Shown here in pieces: positions 1 to 9,733 of a DNA stretch of 27,076 nucleotides; position 1 is the first letter of the stretch, and each line of letters starts with the position of its first letter. The position numbers and the translations under genes were made by a program. Source of the stretch: Thalassiosira profunda (Eukaryota; Bacillariophyta; Thalassiosirophyceae; Thalassiosirales; Thalassiosiraceae); contig JALLAP010000168.1 of NCBI GenBank assembly GCA_036939355.1, forward strand, positions 1 to 27,076, in the 5' to 3' direction. The notes beneath the pieces are model-generated. The model was given only the letters and a program-made list of their open reading frames with translations. It had not been told where the DNA came from and ran no database searches.

Positions 1-43
1 TCCTCTAACTATTTACATTTGCATTGTATCCATCCAGTAGCTG

Positions 44-353
44 TCATGCATCTCGCTTCAAGATCACCAACCCCTCCGCAGTGCAATGCACCACCTCCTC
101 TCCCTCCTCTGTCTCCCCAGCAATCAATTCAGAGTGGATCCACACCTTCCTCCCCTCCCATCGCACCACCTTCCCCACCACCTTCAGATAGCTCCCCACT
201 TCGATCGGCCGCTTCAACGTGACGTTTACCTGCGCGGTGAACCCGCTCCACGGAACGCACTCCCCCGTCACATGGAAGGCTGTCCAGCCAATCACATCAT
301 CCATTACGGAAGTCATGCTCCCTCCGTGACAGTGCCCCGAATGGGATTCAGCC
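44..353 (-). CDS. Hotdog-fold (4HBT/PaaI-like) thioesterase, C-terminal part only (copy 1)
   Basis: About 102 residues of a hotdog-fold acyl-CoA thioesterase, the family that hydrolyses acyl-CoA thioesters. The core motif is HCHGGSMTSVMDD, in which the HGG and the following Asp match the usual active-site helix. It ends at a TGA read from 46-44. The 5' part is missing: the sequence breaks at an N (354), beyond which the strand carries an unrelated SNF2 gene. It is a close paralogue of the copy at 6496-6918. The proteins differ by a few substitutions (e.g. SHSGH/SHAGH, PIEV/PIAV) and a three-residue EGE insertion. Sequence downstream of the stop does not match between the copies, which favours separate loci over alleles. 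The reading frame happens to stay open across the N into the SNF2 gene; I regard that as coincidence. Substrate unknown. Confidence 0.75.
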
Positions 354-354
354 N
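354..354. other. Single N: probable false join between two contigs
   Basis: One undetermined base. Left of it is the middle of a thioesterase gene; right of it is the middle of a SNF2 helicase C-terminal lobe, both on the minus strand. In the intact paralogue at about 6804 the thioesterase continues upstream with different codons (TSRAESHAGH), so the homology breaks exactly at the N. This is most simply a scaffold join of unknown gap length, not a fused gene. Confidence 0.8.
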
Positions 355-3300
355 CCGTCATCTCCTGCCCTGCCACATTGAGCGTTCCAAGGAATTGGCT
401 GAACACCACAGCCTTCGCAGTCGGATCCTTCTGGATCATCGTTTTCAGCTCCTCCAGGAGGCGAGCAATCTTCGTCCCGATACTGTTGAACCCAGTGTTG
501 GCCGCGGTGAGGAACTCCGGCGGGAGCGTGTGGCAGTACGATCGCTGCTGGCGCTTCTCACTGTCGGTCAACGGGCTGTAAACAACCCGGCGGTCACTGG
601 CGCCGCTGGCCGCAGCGAACGTATCGACGGTCGACAGATGGAAGCCATTGACGTCCACCTCCATCGATTCTTTTGCCTTGGGCTTTTGGTTTTGATCCTC
701 CTCGTTGGGATTGGGCACGTCATGCGTCAAATCTTCAGCATCGCCCAAAAATGTCAATTCCGACTTCATCATCGTTTGACGGCACTCGGGGCACTTGCCA
801 GTTGGCTCGCGGCTGCGAGAGAACGACTCCAAGCAAGAGAGCAGGCACTCGGTGCAAAACTTGTGAGCGCAGGGGCTCAGAGCGATGTCTTTCTCGCCCG
901 TCGGTTCCAGACAAATGGGGCACTCCATCAGCTCGATCTGTCCCTCCTGAAATTGCAACACAGCTTCGCGCATCCGGCCCTGCGCCGAGGGGCGCGCTTT
1001 GGCAATCGCTTCTTGCAACACATCAGCACGGGTGGCACTCTTCTTCTTCTTCTTCGATTTCTTCTGCTCCGTCTTTGAGTTCCCGAGCCTGTTGCGACGC
1101 TCGTGCTCGAGCTTTTCGTTGAGGCTGTGCAGATTGTCCAGGTTGACGAGGCTGGGGTGTCCGCAGGCGTGCCGAGCATGGTGGATCAGGCCCTGCAGTT
1201 GGAGGAACTGTCCCAACACAGTGCTTGGCGAATCAGATCTGAGCTCCATGAAACGCTGCGTGTTCCGGAGGTCGATGTACTGCACAGTGGGTTCAAAGCA
1301 ACAACGCTGTGAGGAAAACGGCATGCGCTGTAGATTCAGAGTGACAACTTCAGACCACTCACCTCGTAGATTTTCTTCTCGGCTTCGGAACCAAAAGGCA
1401 GTAGCAAAGTTTCGACGGTGCGAGGAGGAAGGCTCACGAGCGCCTCGCCTCCTTGCAGAGTTTGCTCCTTCGAGTGGCGGATAACCATCCGAGACAGAAG
1501 GCTTCGAAGCACGTTGAGTGCGGCCACATTATGCTCAGAGTACGGCTTGCCGATGTTGCTTTCCCAGAAGCCCGGACGACAGAATTGAGGGATCCGGAGG
1601 AATCTCAGCTGCCCGTGCAGATCCGTCAGGCTGTGCCCGACCGGCGTTCCCGTCACGCAGTATCGATGCGTCGCAGAAAGCTGTGCAAGCGAAAGCTTCA
1701 CCCGCTCACCGGTGTTGTTGTAGTGGCTCTCATCCAAGAAGATTCGATGGAAATGGATCTGCCTCAGCTTCCTCAAGATCGCGCCGGCCCTCCCGTTAGG
1801 CTGCGACATCATGAACGTCGATACAACCACGATGTCTTTCGACGCAATCTCTGCCGCGGAATCGGTCTCCTCGTTGTGCAACGTCGCAAAGCTCATCCAG
1901 GGAGCGAACCGCTGAATTTCACCCTGCCACTGCGGACAAAGAGTCATTGGGGCAATGACCAGGGTCGCATTCGAAACGAAGGCGTGCTTGCTCGAAGAGC
2001 TCGTGCAAGCCACCGCGGACGGAGGAGGCACGTAGGCGGGATGGTCGATCTGGGCGAGGTGCTCGCGTGGGAGCACCCTGTTCGTCAACGTCGGGGGCGA
2101 GGCCACGACGAGTGAGAGCGCGATGACGGTCTTCCCGAGGCCCATCTCCGACCCGATGATTGCGGAGGAAGGAAAGGTCGACCCGCAGAGTTTGGACGCG
2201 TCTGCGAACGATCGAATGATATAATGTAAGTGAGAAGCGATTGAAAGCAAGACCCTCTGCACATGTAACCACTCACCTTTCTGATCCACATCAGCGTTGT
2301 AGTCGAAGATATTGCCGACGACGGACCCCGTCAACTCGCAGTAGAAGAACTCCTCGCTGCCACCCAAGCCACGCATCCTCGACCACAGCTCGCCACTGGA
2401 TCCCATGCCAGTAGGGTTCTGCTCCTTGTCGAGGAGCCACTGCAGCGAGGTCTTCTGGTAGTTGCGGAGAACCAAGCCGTTGTCTGCGAGGCGCTTGGGC
2501 GTCTCGGCCATTGGCTGGTTCTGGATGGGGTAGTGGCAGTCCCTCACCAGCTCAGACAAATCGAAGCATTTCACGACATCGCCCAGGGTCTCGTCTGTCG
2601 TGCCGCGAAGCGAGACGCTGGAAGGAATCTGCGGCTTCGTCACCTGGAGAGCCGCGTTCCTCGGATCGCGGAGCAACATGGCCATCAGATCCCGCTGGGC
2701 CGTCCTCGTGCTGGTCGGAGAGAAATCCATCGGCGTATCATCGTTGCGTCCCGCCGAGAAGAGCTCCGCCGTTCCGAACAGATAATACTCCTGGCCGCTT
2801 TCGATCGGCTCCACATCGATGGAAATGGTCGAGTTGGACGCCGGAATGGCGAGAACGAGCTCCGTCGGCTCCTTCAGGATGTTCAACATTCGAATGTCGG
2901 CGTCCTCGACCTTGGCCACTCCCAGGAAGACCGGAGGACGCCCCGACCTGGTTTCGTAGGCCTTTTCTTTCTCCCAGTCGTACTTAGGCTCGGAGAGGAG
3001 CCGAGCAAACTGCAGCAGCAGGTTCCTTTTGTCTTGTTCGTCGCAAGCCGGGCGTTCCTTTTCCTCGTCCTGGGCCTGCTTCAAATCCTCCTTCAGCGAG
3101 GCTAGCTGTTGCTTGGCGGCCTCATACGCCGCCTTTTCAGGCAGCGCCTGGAGCTCGCGACTGCAGCTTTTCATTTTCGCGTGGTACTTCGCCCACTCCG
3201 GGCTCTGACTATGGGTCACGTAGCCACCGCTGCTGTATCTCCAACTCCGGTACCTTTCCACCTCGCCCGTACCCCCGTCAGAGCGTATAAACTTGATGAA

Positions 3301-4625
3301 GCTCCTCCCGTTGTCTCTCACGTTCCAGCTGCGAAGGCAATGCCGAGCAAATAGGGTGCGCTTCGCGTCGTTGTGGTTGGTGGTCTCGGCCCAGAATGTC
3401 GAGTTCTGAGCATTCACATCACGTTGGAGAGTCGAGATGCGCTGCCTCGACGACTCTGCCAACACGCGCTGGTTCTCCTCCAGCCTCCGCAGGGCCGCAT
3501 CCTTGCGAGCTGTCATTTCCACCACAAATGTCGTCTGGGCCGTCTGAGCGAGTTGCTCCGTCGCTTGATTCAACTTCGGAAGGGCCGGCAATCTGGCCTC
3601 CAACGACCGCCGTCCCTCGGCATCCTTCGGGCAGTCTCGCGCCGAGAGGTCCTTTTTGCGCGCCGCCAGCACGTCCAGGCACGCCTCGCAGAGAAAGTCC
3701 GTCGTCGGGACCTCCGTCAGGCCCGCGCAGCTCACGTGGATTTCGATATCGCACCCGTCGCACAGCAGAACTCGTCTGTGTCCCCGGGCTGCTCCTTCTT
3801 GAGGCATTTGGAGCACGTCGCCATCTCCTTCACCTCCTCGACGTGGTTGTCGACCAGCTTGCCCATCTTCCACTTGGAGCACAGCTCCCTTGGAATCTTC
3901 ACGATGGTGCCCTTCTTCAGCAGAACCCGGGCGCTCAATTTCCCGTAGAAGCGAAGATTGAACGCCACGTTGTTCAGCTCCTTCCAATCATCGAGGCCAA
4001 CCTTGTCCGCGATCAGCTGGTACGAGTCGTTGTTGTTCGCAATGTAGTACGTCTCGCAGGGCGAGACAGACCCGTAATTGTTGAACCCTTCTGTAAGAAG
4101 CTTCATGTAGTTGTCTGGAAGATGCGGGACAAAGGGTAAGATTGTGGTGCACGTCATTTTTGTGTACACAATACAAGCAATGCACTCACCGTCATGGACA
4201 AACTCGCCCTTCTTGCTGCCCGCCGACTTCCTCGGAGCCTTCTTGGCGCCCTTGGCCGCCTTGGCTGGCTTCGCCGCGGGCTTCTTGGCCGGGGCGGCCT
4301 TGCGCTTCTGTCCGGCATTGGAATCGCGGAAGGCGGGCTTCTTCTTCCCCGCCGCGGGCTTGGCCGCCGCCGCTCCTGTCCCATCGAACGCCGCGAACAA
4401 CTTCACCCACGTCCCGACCTTCCCGCCCACCTGCCCCTCGGGCACCTGCACGTCGGCGAGCAAGATCCCATTCAACGAGAGAATTTCGTCGTGAACTTGG
4501 AGAGGCGAGGTGAGGTTGGGTCGGCCGGTCACGAGGCACGTCCCCGAGGCCGACACGTCGATTGTGATACCCAGCCGGCCCGGGGCCAGGGCGAGCGTCA
4601 CCGTCGGCGACGCGGATGACGCCAT
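355..4625 (-). CDS. RAD5/SHPRH-like SNF2 ATPase with PDZ-like, LysM-like, PHD and RING modules; 3' end missing
   Basis: Exons 4625-4190, 4114-2277, 2201-1363 and 1306-355; introns are 75, 75 and 56 bp with GTGAGT donors. Start is the ATG at 4625. About 1,355 residues are visible. Order: PDZ-like domain (about 5-75, GRLGITI and DEILSLNG); Lys/Ala/Pro-rich basic tail (about 85-142); LysM-like domain (about 167-219); PHD finger (about 246-292, CSKC, LLCDGCD, HVSC, CEAC); charged coiled coil; SNF2 N-lobe with Walker A EMGLGKT and DESH box; C3HC4 RING (about 1167-1215); then the first strands of the C-lobe (AVVFSQFLGTL) up to the N at 354. A RING between the SNF2 lobes is typical of RAD5/HLTF/SHPRH, which are DNA-damage or chromatin translocases with E3 ubiquitin-ligase activity. 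Oddity: the PHD needs a 1-nt frame change near 3770/3771. Intron phases also demand that extra base, so it is probably a sequencing or assembly error. Confidence 0.85.
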
Positions 4626-5566
4626 GGCTGCCCTATCTTTGCCTCGTGTGCCAACGCTGCGCCGCCTTCCTCTTCTTCGGCGCTGCTGCCTGACCTGATC
4701 GCTCTCGAAAAAGTGCACCACCAGGAGTAACCACCAGGAAAAAATAACCGGGCGTTTAGGGCATGCTCTCTAAATCTGTGCAACTCTTAGCTGGTGATTT
4801 CCTAACATCTCTCACGATAAAAATGGCGCTCTTCAACGGGGGCCCCCGAAGAGTGCACAAGCCCCCCCAAAAGTGGGTGCACCTCCACCACAAACCACAA
4901 ACCACAAACCACAAAAAAGAGAAGGAGGTGGAGAAGAGGGAACCGCCGCGGCCTTGGCTCCCTTCAGGCGCTGGCATACGATGGGTTGACACAAGTGCAG
5001 GTATGCGCCGAGGTCGCGGTGACCCGGCGATGACGGGCGCCGGCCTCGTAGTGTATAACGGCACACGAGTTATGTATGGTGATGTGTTCACTTCGGTGAT
5101 GTGTCGGTCACTCTGATGGCAACGTCCACCGTCTGCAAACAATACAGGTAAGCCCCTTTGCAAGAGGAACAAACGAAATCGGAGACCCTGGGAGCAGCCT
5201 CGCGAATGAAGAATAACAACCACCAAAATATCTGACACCTCTAATGCTAGCCGTCCCCGTGCCAAACGCGCGGGTGGCGGCGATGATCTGAGTGCCTTTC
5301 GGACGCGACGCTGTTCCTGATGATTCCTGGCTTAAATGCATCAATACATCTGGGCACAATTGCAACTGACCGACTTTGCCAACTCTTTTCTAATCAGGGG
5401 GAGTCTCTGCAAAAATGGTTGATAGAATTGGACAGACAGAAAAATACATACTCCTCCTCCCCCTCTTCACTCCCTTTCACGGCAGCGAAGAATCGTCATC
5501 GTCGCCAAGCCTGGCAGCAGCACTCGAAAGGGTCCCGACTCAGCAGCACAAGAAGCAAGGGTCAAG
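4626..5566. promoter_or_regulatory. Divergent intergenic region, SNF2 gene / coiled-coil gene
   Basis: 941 bp between two divergent start codons. Short open frames occur on both strands, but they have no recognisable domain and run through low-complexity and repeat sequence, so I see no gene. It must hold both promoters and 5' UTRs. A heptanucleotide repeat lies at 4887-4914. No TATA box or initiator can be assigned with confidence. Confidence 0.4.
4887..4914. repeat. Four tandem copies of ACCACAA
   Basis: Four perfect head-to-tail copies of the 7-mer ACCACAA run into an A-rich, purine-rich tract. It is a short minisatellite within the divergent promoter region, about 265 bp upstream of the SNF2 ATG. 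Confidence 0.9.
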
Positions 5567-6331
5567 ATGACGTCGAACCAAGCGCACGAACTCGATGCGG
5601 CGAGGCGTTTACGAGAGCACGCCAAGAGGGAAGATGCAGCGGCGGCTGAGGAGCTCGACGCTGCTACAGAAATGGTCGAAACGACAGAACTGACGTTGGT
5701 CGCGGCCCAAAAGGCAGTAGTCGCAGCCCAGAAGGCGGCAGATGCGGCCAAGAAGAGGAAGGAGGTCGCGGTGAAAAGGCGTGCCACATCTCAGAAGGAA
5801 TTGGCTGAAGCTAAGAAGTTCGAGACGGAGGCCGAGAAACGGTGCGAGGTAATCAATGTCGATACACCCCCATCGAAGAAGAAGAAAGTATCACTGAAAG
5901 ATGAACGGGCGGCCGAGGCAGCGCTGAAGTCTGCCGAAGAGAAGCCTCAAGTCGTTGATCTGAGTACGCCCGCAACCAAGAAGAGGAAGGTGTCGTTGGA
6001 TGGGAAGGACGCTGCTACAGAAATGGTCGAAACAACCGAACAGCCGTCGCAGCCGAAGACTGGCCAAGTCGTGACAAACTCTGGTCACCTGGTGCTTTCG
6101 GGTTGGGGGGATCCTGAAATGAATGGGGTTTACGAGCCTGCTCCTACAGCGCTGCAGCCTAGTAGGCACACTAAGAGAGGGCACTGGAAAGGGACTGCTG
6201 GTGTGTTCATAGTTCAGTGGCGCGCTGAGAGATCTAGAGGGGAAACCGGGCTGATCGGTTTTTCCGGGTTGCCAAATGGGGTGGGAATGACGGTGCTTTA
6301 CTCCTTCGTTAATGGTGTTGGGTGGTTTTGA
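5567..6331 (+). CDS. Coiled-coil nuclear-type protein with duplicated Lys-rich module
   Basis: Single exon, 254 residues, ATG at 5567. I do not recognise the family. Residues 1-100 are Ala/Glu/Lys/Arg-rich and predicted helical coiled coil (AAQKAVVAAQKAADAAKKRKEVAVK). Two internal duplications are visible: DAATEMVETTE occurs near residues 32 and 149, and a D.(S)TP..KKRKVSL-like basic block occurs near residues 100 and 132. Those basic blocks resemble monopartite nuclear localisation signals. The last 85 residues (from about TNSGHLVLSGWGDPEMNGVYEP) differ in character: Gly/Trp/Tyr-rich and probably a small folded beta domain ending in a hydrophobic strand. Its stop lies 164 bp from the stop of the convergent thioesterase gene. 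Codon use and an open frame with internal protein repeats support a real gene. Confidence 0.75.
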   Translation: MTSNQAHELDAARRLREHAKREDAAAAEELDAATEMVETTELTLVAAQKAVVAAQKAADAAKKRKEVAVKRRATSQKELAEAKKFETEAEKRCEVINVDTPPSKKKKVSLKDERAAEAALKSAEEKPQVVDLSTPATKKRKVSLDGKDAATEMVETTEQPSQPKTGQVVTNSGHLVLSGWGDPEMNGVYEPAPTALQPSRHTKRGHWKGTAGVFIVQWRAERSRGETGLIGFSGLPNGVGMTVLYSFVNGVGWF

Positions 6332-6495
6332 AGTCAATCTTCTCGTTTATTTCTTGATTGCGTTTTGCCTGGTCCCTCGAAGAGGCGTACCCCTCGTCTA
6401 TGACGATATCAAAGCAGCAATAATCGTAAAATTGTTTCACTGGAATTACAAGAATGCTAGCCTCAATGAACACACATGGCAGGTACATAACGCTG

Positions 6496-7261
6496 TCATG
6501 CATCCCTCTTCAAGATCACCAGCCCCTCCGCCGTGCAATGCACGACCTCCTCTGTCTCCCCCGCCACCAACTCGGAATGGATCCACACCTTCCTCCCCTC
6601 CCACCGGACGGCTTTGCCAACCACCTTCAAATAGCTCCCCACCGCAATCGGCCTTTTCAATGAAACGTTCACCTGCGCGGTGAAACCGCTCCACGGAACG
6701 CATTCCCCCGTCACATGGAACGCCGTCCAGCCAATCACATCATCCATTACGGAAGTCATGCTCCCTCCGTGACAGTGCCCCGCATGGGATTCAGCCCGGG
6801 ACGTGAAGTGGACGAGGCCCGTGAGGGCGGTGCCTACCCCTTCATTCTCTGATGCATATTGGATTCGATAGTGGGAGATGCGCACCGGGGAATGCACGGA
6901 ATGGCAGAGGTCGGATCCCTGTGGTTTGCAATGCAATGCATAAGATGTGCACAGTTCAAGAAGAAAAGACAGAAGAAGAGGAGCAATAAGCGATAAGTGA
7001 TCAGCGAAGGGGAAATGCAAATTGGACTGCACGCAAAAGGTCACAACGCACCTTCCACCCGTTCCTGCTTCGATACTCCTCATCTGCCTCGCGTTCGGTG
7101 CACCCGTCCGAATTCCCATCCTCGTCCAATGCCTCGTCCTCGTCCCACTCGGGCAAATGCACTCTATCCCCCCACCGATTTATTTCCTGCTTTGCCCACG
7201 GCGGCAGCTCCCGCCGGGCCGCCCTCTCATGCAACTGCTTCTTTGGTGCATCTTCTCCCAC
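6496..7261 (-). CDS. Hotdog-fold (4HBT/PaaI-like) thioesterase (copy 2), 5' end uncertain
   Basis: Exon 6918-6496 and an upstream exon ending at 7052; the 133-bp intron (7051-6919) has donor AAG/GTGCGT and acceptor CACAG/GGATCC, phase 0. The last exon carries the 4HBT domain with HCHGGSMTSVMDD, so it is a probable acyl-CoA thioesterase with unknown substrate. The upstream exon encodes a charged, acidic stretch (LPEWDEDEALDEDGNSDG). No in-frame ATG occurs in it; 7261 is only a GTG and the frame stays open to about 7429. The true start is therefore probably in a further 5' exon; a GTGAGT near 7433 and a CACAG near 7307 could bound another intron. The gene lies head-to-head with the hydrolase gene that starts at 7503. 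Confidence 0.7.
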
Positions 7262-7502
7262 GCTCTCGATGGGATCGAGGGTGGCGTCAGAATCGAAGCG
7301 GCAGGGCTGTGGGGGCGGCCGTGCGGCCGCCGGGCGGCTTCGGCGGGTTGAATGGGGGGCACCGTCATCCGTCGTCGTGGCGGGATGGCAGCGAGGCAGC
7401 GGGGGTGGACCGGAGGCGTCGTTTGCAACTCACTTCTGGGCTCGAACTTCGCTTGCTTGTCAAGCCGTTTTGTTGATCGTCACGCGACTGGGTGTGACGA
7501 GA

Positions 7503-9518
7503 ATGAGTCGAGCACGATCCCAAAGATTTTTTGCACAAAAAGGCAAAAGGCAGGCGGCAACTGGCGGCAAAGGCAATCTCGCATCGAGGGCATCAGGACG
7601 GCCGGCTCAGCGCCAGGACCTATCGACCCGTCGCAGAATGAGCTCCGACGACAGGCAGTCCAGCGGCCTCAGCGATCGCGCCGATCGCGCCGACGAGGCG
7701 GCCGGAGATGCCAGTATCGAAAACCGTGATGTTGATGGGAGACGTGTCAGTGATGGGGATGCAACCTCCAGCGGGAGGCTGTCGGTTGCAAATCGATCAG
7801 CGGCGGACGCCGATGATGGCGAGGCAAGCTCGAGAAGAAGGCCATCACTTGCAAACAACAGATCTGCAGGCACATCTTCATCCTCTGCGCGCCGGGCATC
7901 GCTGCCCAAGCCCCGCCCATCACTGCAGCGATCCAATTCCTCCCTCAACCAATCCATGCGAAACCTCCGGCACAACCTGCGGCGCCAATCCTCCCAATCC
8001 TTCCGGGCGCTGAAGCGCCAATCCTCCACCTTCATCGAGGGCATCAACGACAGTCTTCCCACGACGCCGAGCGGCTGGGCGCTTCTCGCGCTGGGCACCG
8101 CGTCGGTGGGGTTGCAGTACGAGCTGCACGTGCAGAAGGAATTGACGGCGCCGCCCATTGTCTTTTGCCAGAATTCCAAGGGGAGCGTGCTCAACGGGAG
8201 GATGGATCGTTTGTTCGACAAACTGAGCCACAAAGGTGGTGCATCTGATGGTGAAGGGGGTGAAGAGGAGGGGATCTTTTCACGGAAGGTCACGCCCTCG
8301 CTGTTCATCGGCACGCGCGGCCTAGTCTCCAGTACGGCGGCCTATGCATTGGGAGACGGCGGTGCCAAGAGAAACGTGAAGAGATTCCGAGAAGTGATGA
8401 CAATGGGCGCCGATGGAGCGCACATCGTGATGGATTGGGAGATTCCGCTATCGGACGGGGCGCCAAACAAAGCAATTGATGTCACGAAGCCCAACAGCAT
8501 CGACAAGCCCGTGATCCTCCTCTTGCACGGGCTGAACAACGACTCATCATTTGGATACATCAGATCGATGATGCGCACGGCCACTGAGCGGGGATGGATT
8601 GCCGTTGGTATGAACATGCGTGGACAAGATGGAGAGCACAAGGTCAAAAACACAACGCCAAGGGGTTACAACGCAGGATTTACGGGAGATCTGAGAGGCG
8701 TGATCCATCAGCTGGAACACCGGCTGAAGAAGCGAGATGGATCTCAACAATCTGCCCAGAATGACGACGACCCGTACGTTGGTGGACCCATCTTCCTCTT
8801 GGGATATTCGCTTGGAGCCAACATTGTGACAAAATACCTCGGAGAAGAGTCCTTGCACGGTACTCTGCCCAAATGCATCGGCGGCGGGGCGGCGATGGGC
8901 AATCCCCTCCACATTCACTCGGGCACCATCGCCTTTCCGTGGAACATGTTGCTGGGCGCGGGCGTCAAGCGAAGCATCTTGCAGAACCTCTCGTCGTTCA
9001 AGAGGCACCACGATCCCGGGTTCCAACGCGCAATAATGAAGAAGACTCTGCTGGCGCCCACAATCGGCAAGCTGGACGATGCCGCCGCTCCGTATCTGAT
9101 CCGGAACGATCCGCATCCGCCGTACACGCCCAGAATCGGCTTCAAAGATGGTGATGAGTACTGGCATGACTCCTCGAGCCACCGGTACGTCGGGCACGTC
9201 AGCGTGCCGCTCCTGAAGATATCCGCACAGGACGACTTCCTAGTCTTTGGACAATTTGCGAGGAAACTCAACCACTGCCTGGAGAATCCCAACGTGGTCG
9301 TCGTCAAGACGCGGTGCGGCGGCCACCTGGGCTGGCAGGAGAGCCCCCCTCCGTCCAGCAAGCGCAAAGGCGGGAGCTGGAGCGATGCGGCAGTGGCCGA
9401 TTTCATCGAAGCGCTGTTGCAGATGCGGGAGGAGGATCGCAGAGGGAGAAGAGGCGAGGGGCCCAGTAAAGGGACAGACGAGCAGCCGCCAGGTCCAAAG
9501 ATCCTGTCAAAGCTGTGA
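7503..9518 (+). CDS. Alpha/beta hydrolase, YheT/ABHD1-3 (EMB8) type
   Basis: Single exon, 671 residues with ATG at 7503; the frame is open further upstream without an ATG. The N-terminal third is Ser/Arg/Asp-rich and probably disordered. Near residue 190 there is a possible membrane-associated segment (GWALLALGTASVGLQY). The catalytic domain follows: VILLLHGLNNDS (oxyanion region), nucleophile elbow GYSLGAN, ISAQDDFL with the likely acid Asp, and CGGHLGW with the catalytic His. This triad arrangement and the HGL..N.. / GYSLGAN pair match the YheT-like and ABHD1/2/3 family: esterases or phospholipases acting on lipids, often membrane-bound. Family members are usually 320-450 residues, so the long N terminus is lineage-specific. 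Residues after the His are a charged tail. Substrate unknown. Confidence 0.85.
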   Translation: MSRARSQRFFAQKGKRQAATGGKGNLASRASGRPAQRQDLSTRRRMSSDDRQSSGLSDRADRADEAAGDASIENRDVDGRRVSDGDATSSGRLSVANRSAADADDGEASSRRRPSLANNRSAGTSSSSARRASLPKPRPSLQRSNSSLNQSMRNLRHNLRRQSSQSFRALKRQSSTFIEGINDSLPTTPSGWALLALGTASVGLQYELHVQKELTAPPIVFCQNSKGSVLNGRMDRLFDKLSHKGGASDGEGGEEEGIFSRKVTPSLFIGTRGLVSSTAAYALGDGGAKRNVKRFREVMTMGADGAHIVMDWEIPLSDGAPNKAIDVTKPNSIDKPVILLLHGLNNDSSFGYIRSMMRTATERGWIAVGMNMRGQDGEHKVKNTTPRGYNAGFTGDLRGVIHQLEHRLKKRDGSQQSAQNDDDPYVGGPIFLLGYSLGANIVTKYLGEESLHGTLPKCIGGGAAMGNPLHIHSGTIAFPWNMLLGAGVKRSILQNLSSFKRHHDPGFQRAIMKKTLLAPTIGKLDDAAAPYLIRNDPHPPYTPRIGFKDGDEYWHDSSSHRYVGHVSVPLLKISAQDDFLVFGQFARKLNHCLENPNVVVVKTRCGGHLGWQESPPPSSKRKGGSWSDAAVADFIEALLQMREEDRRGRRGEGPSKGTDEQPPGPKILSKL

Positions 9519-9733
9519 AGAAGTGAGTTATGCGAAGCCCGGAGGTCGGGACATGCCCTTTGCTTGGGGCATGGCAAATGGTGGACATGTCACTTCGTGG
9601 TGCGATGAGAAGCCCTCTGATGGAAAAGCGTCAGCCGATTCGTGCACTCGGACCTCTCGCTTAGCCATAAAACTCAAAGATCAACGCCACTACAACATCT
9701 TAGAACCCTGACAACACCAGACGTACTAACAGC

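Noticed and set aside
86..1078. 330-codon plus-strand open frame
   Set aside because: Antisense shadow of the SNF2/RING and thioesterase coding strand; no domain content and the opposite strand has clear RING and helicase motifs.
4763..5265. Overlapping open frames on both strands in the SNF2/coiled-coil intergenic region
   Set aside because: Run through the ACCACAA repeat and low-complexity sequence, no recognisable domain, no plausible splice partners.
7607..8314. 235-codon minus-strand frame within the hydrolase gene
   Set aside because: Shadow of the Ser/Arg-rich hydrolase N terminus; Ser/Leu/Arg composition mirrors the sense codons.
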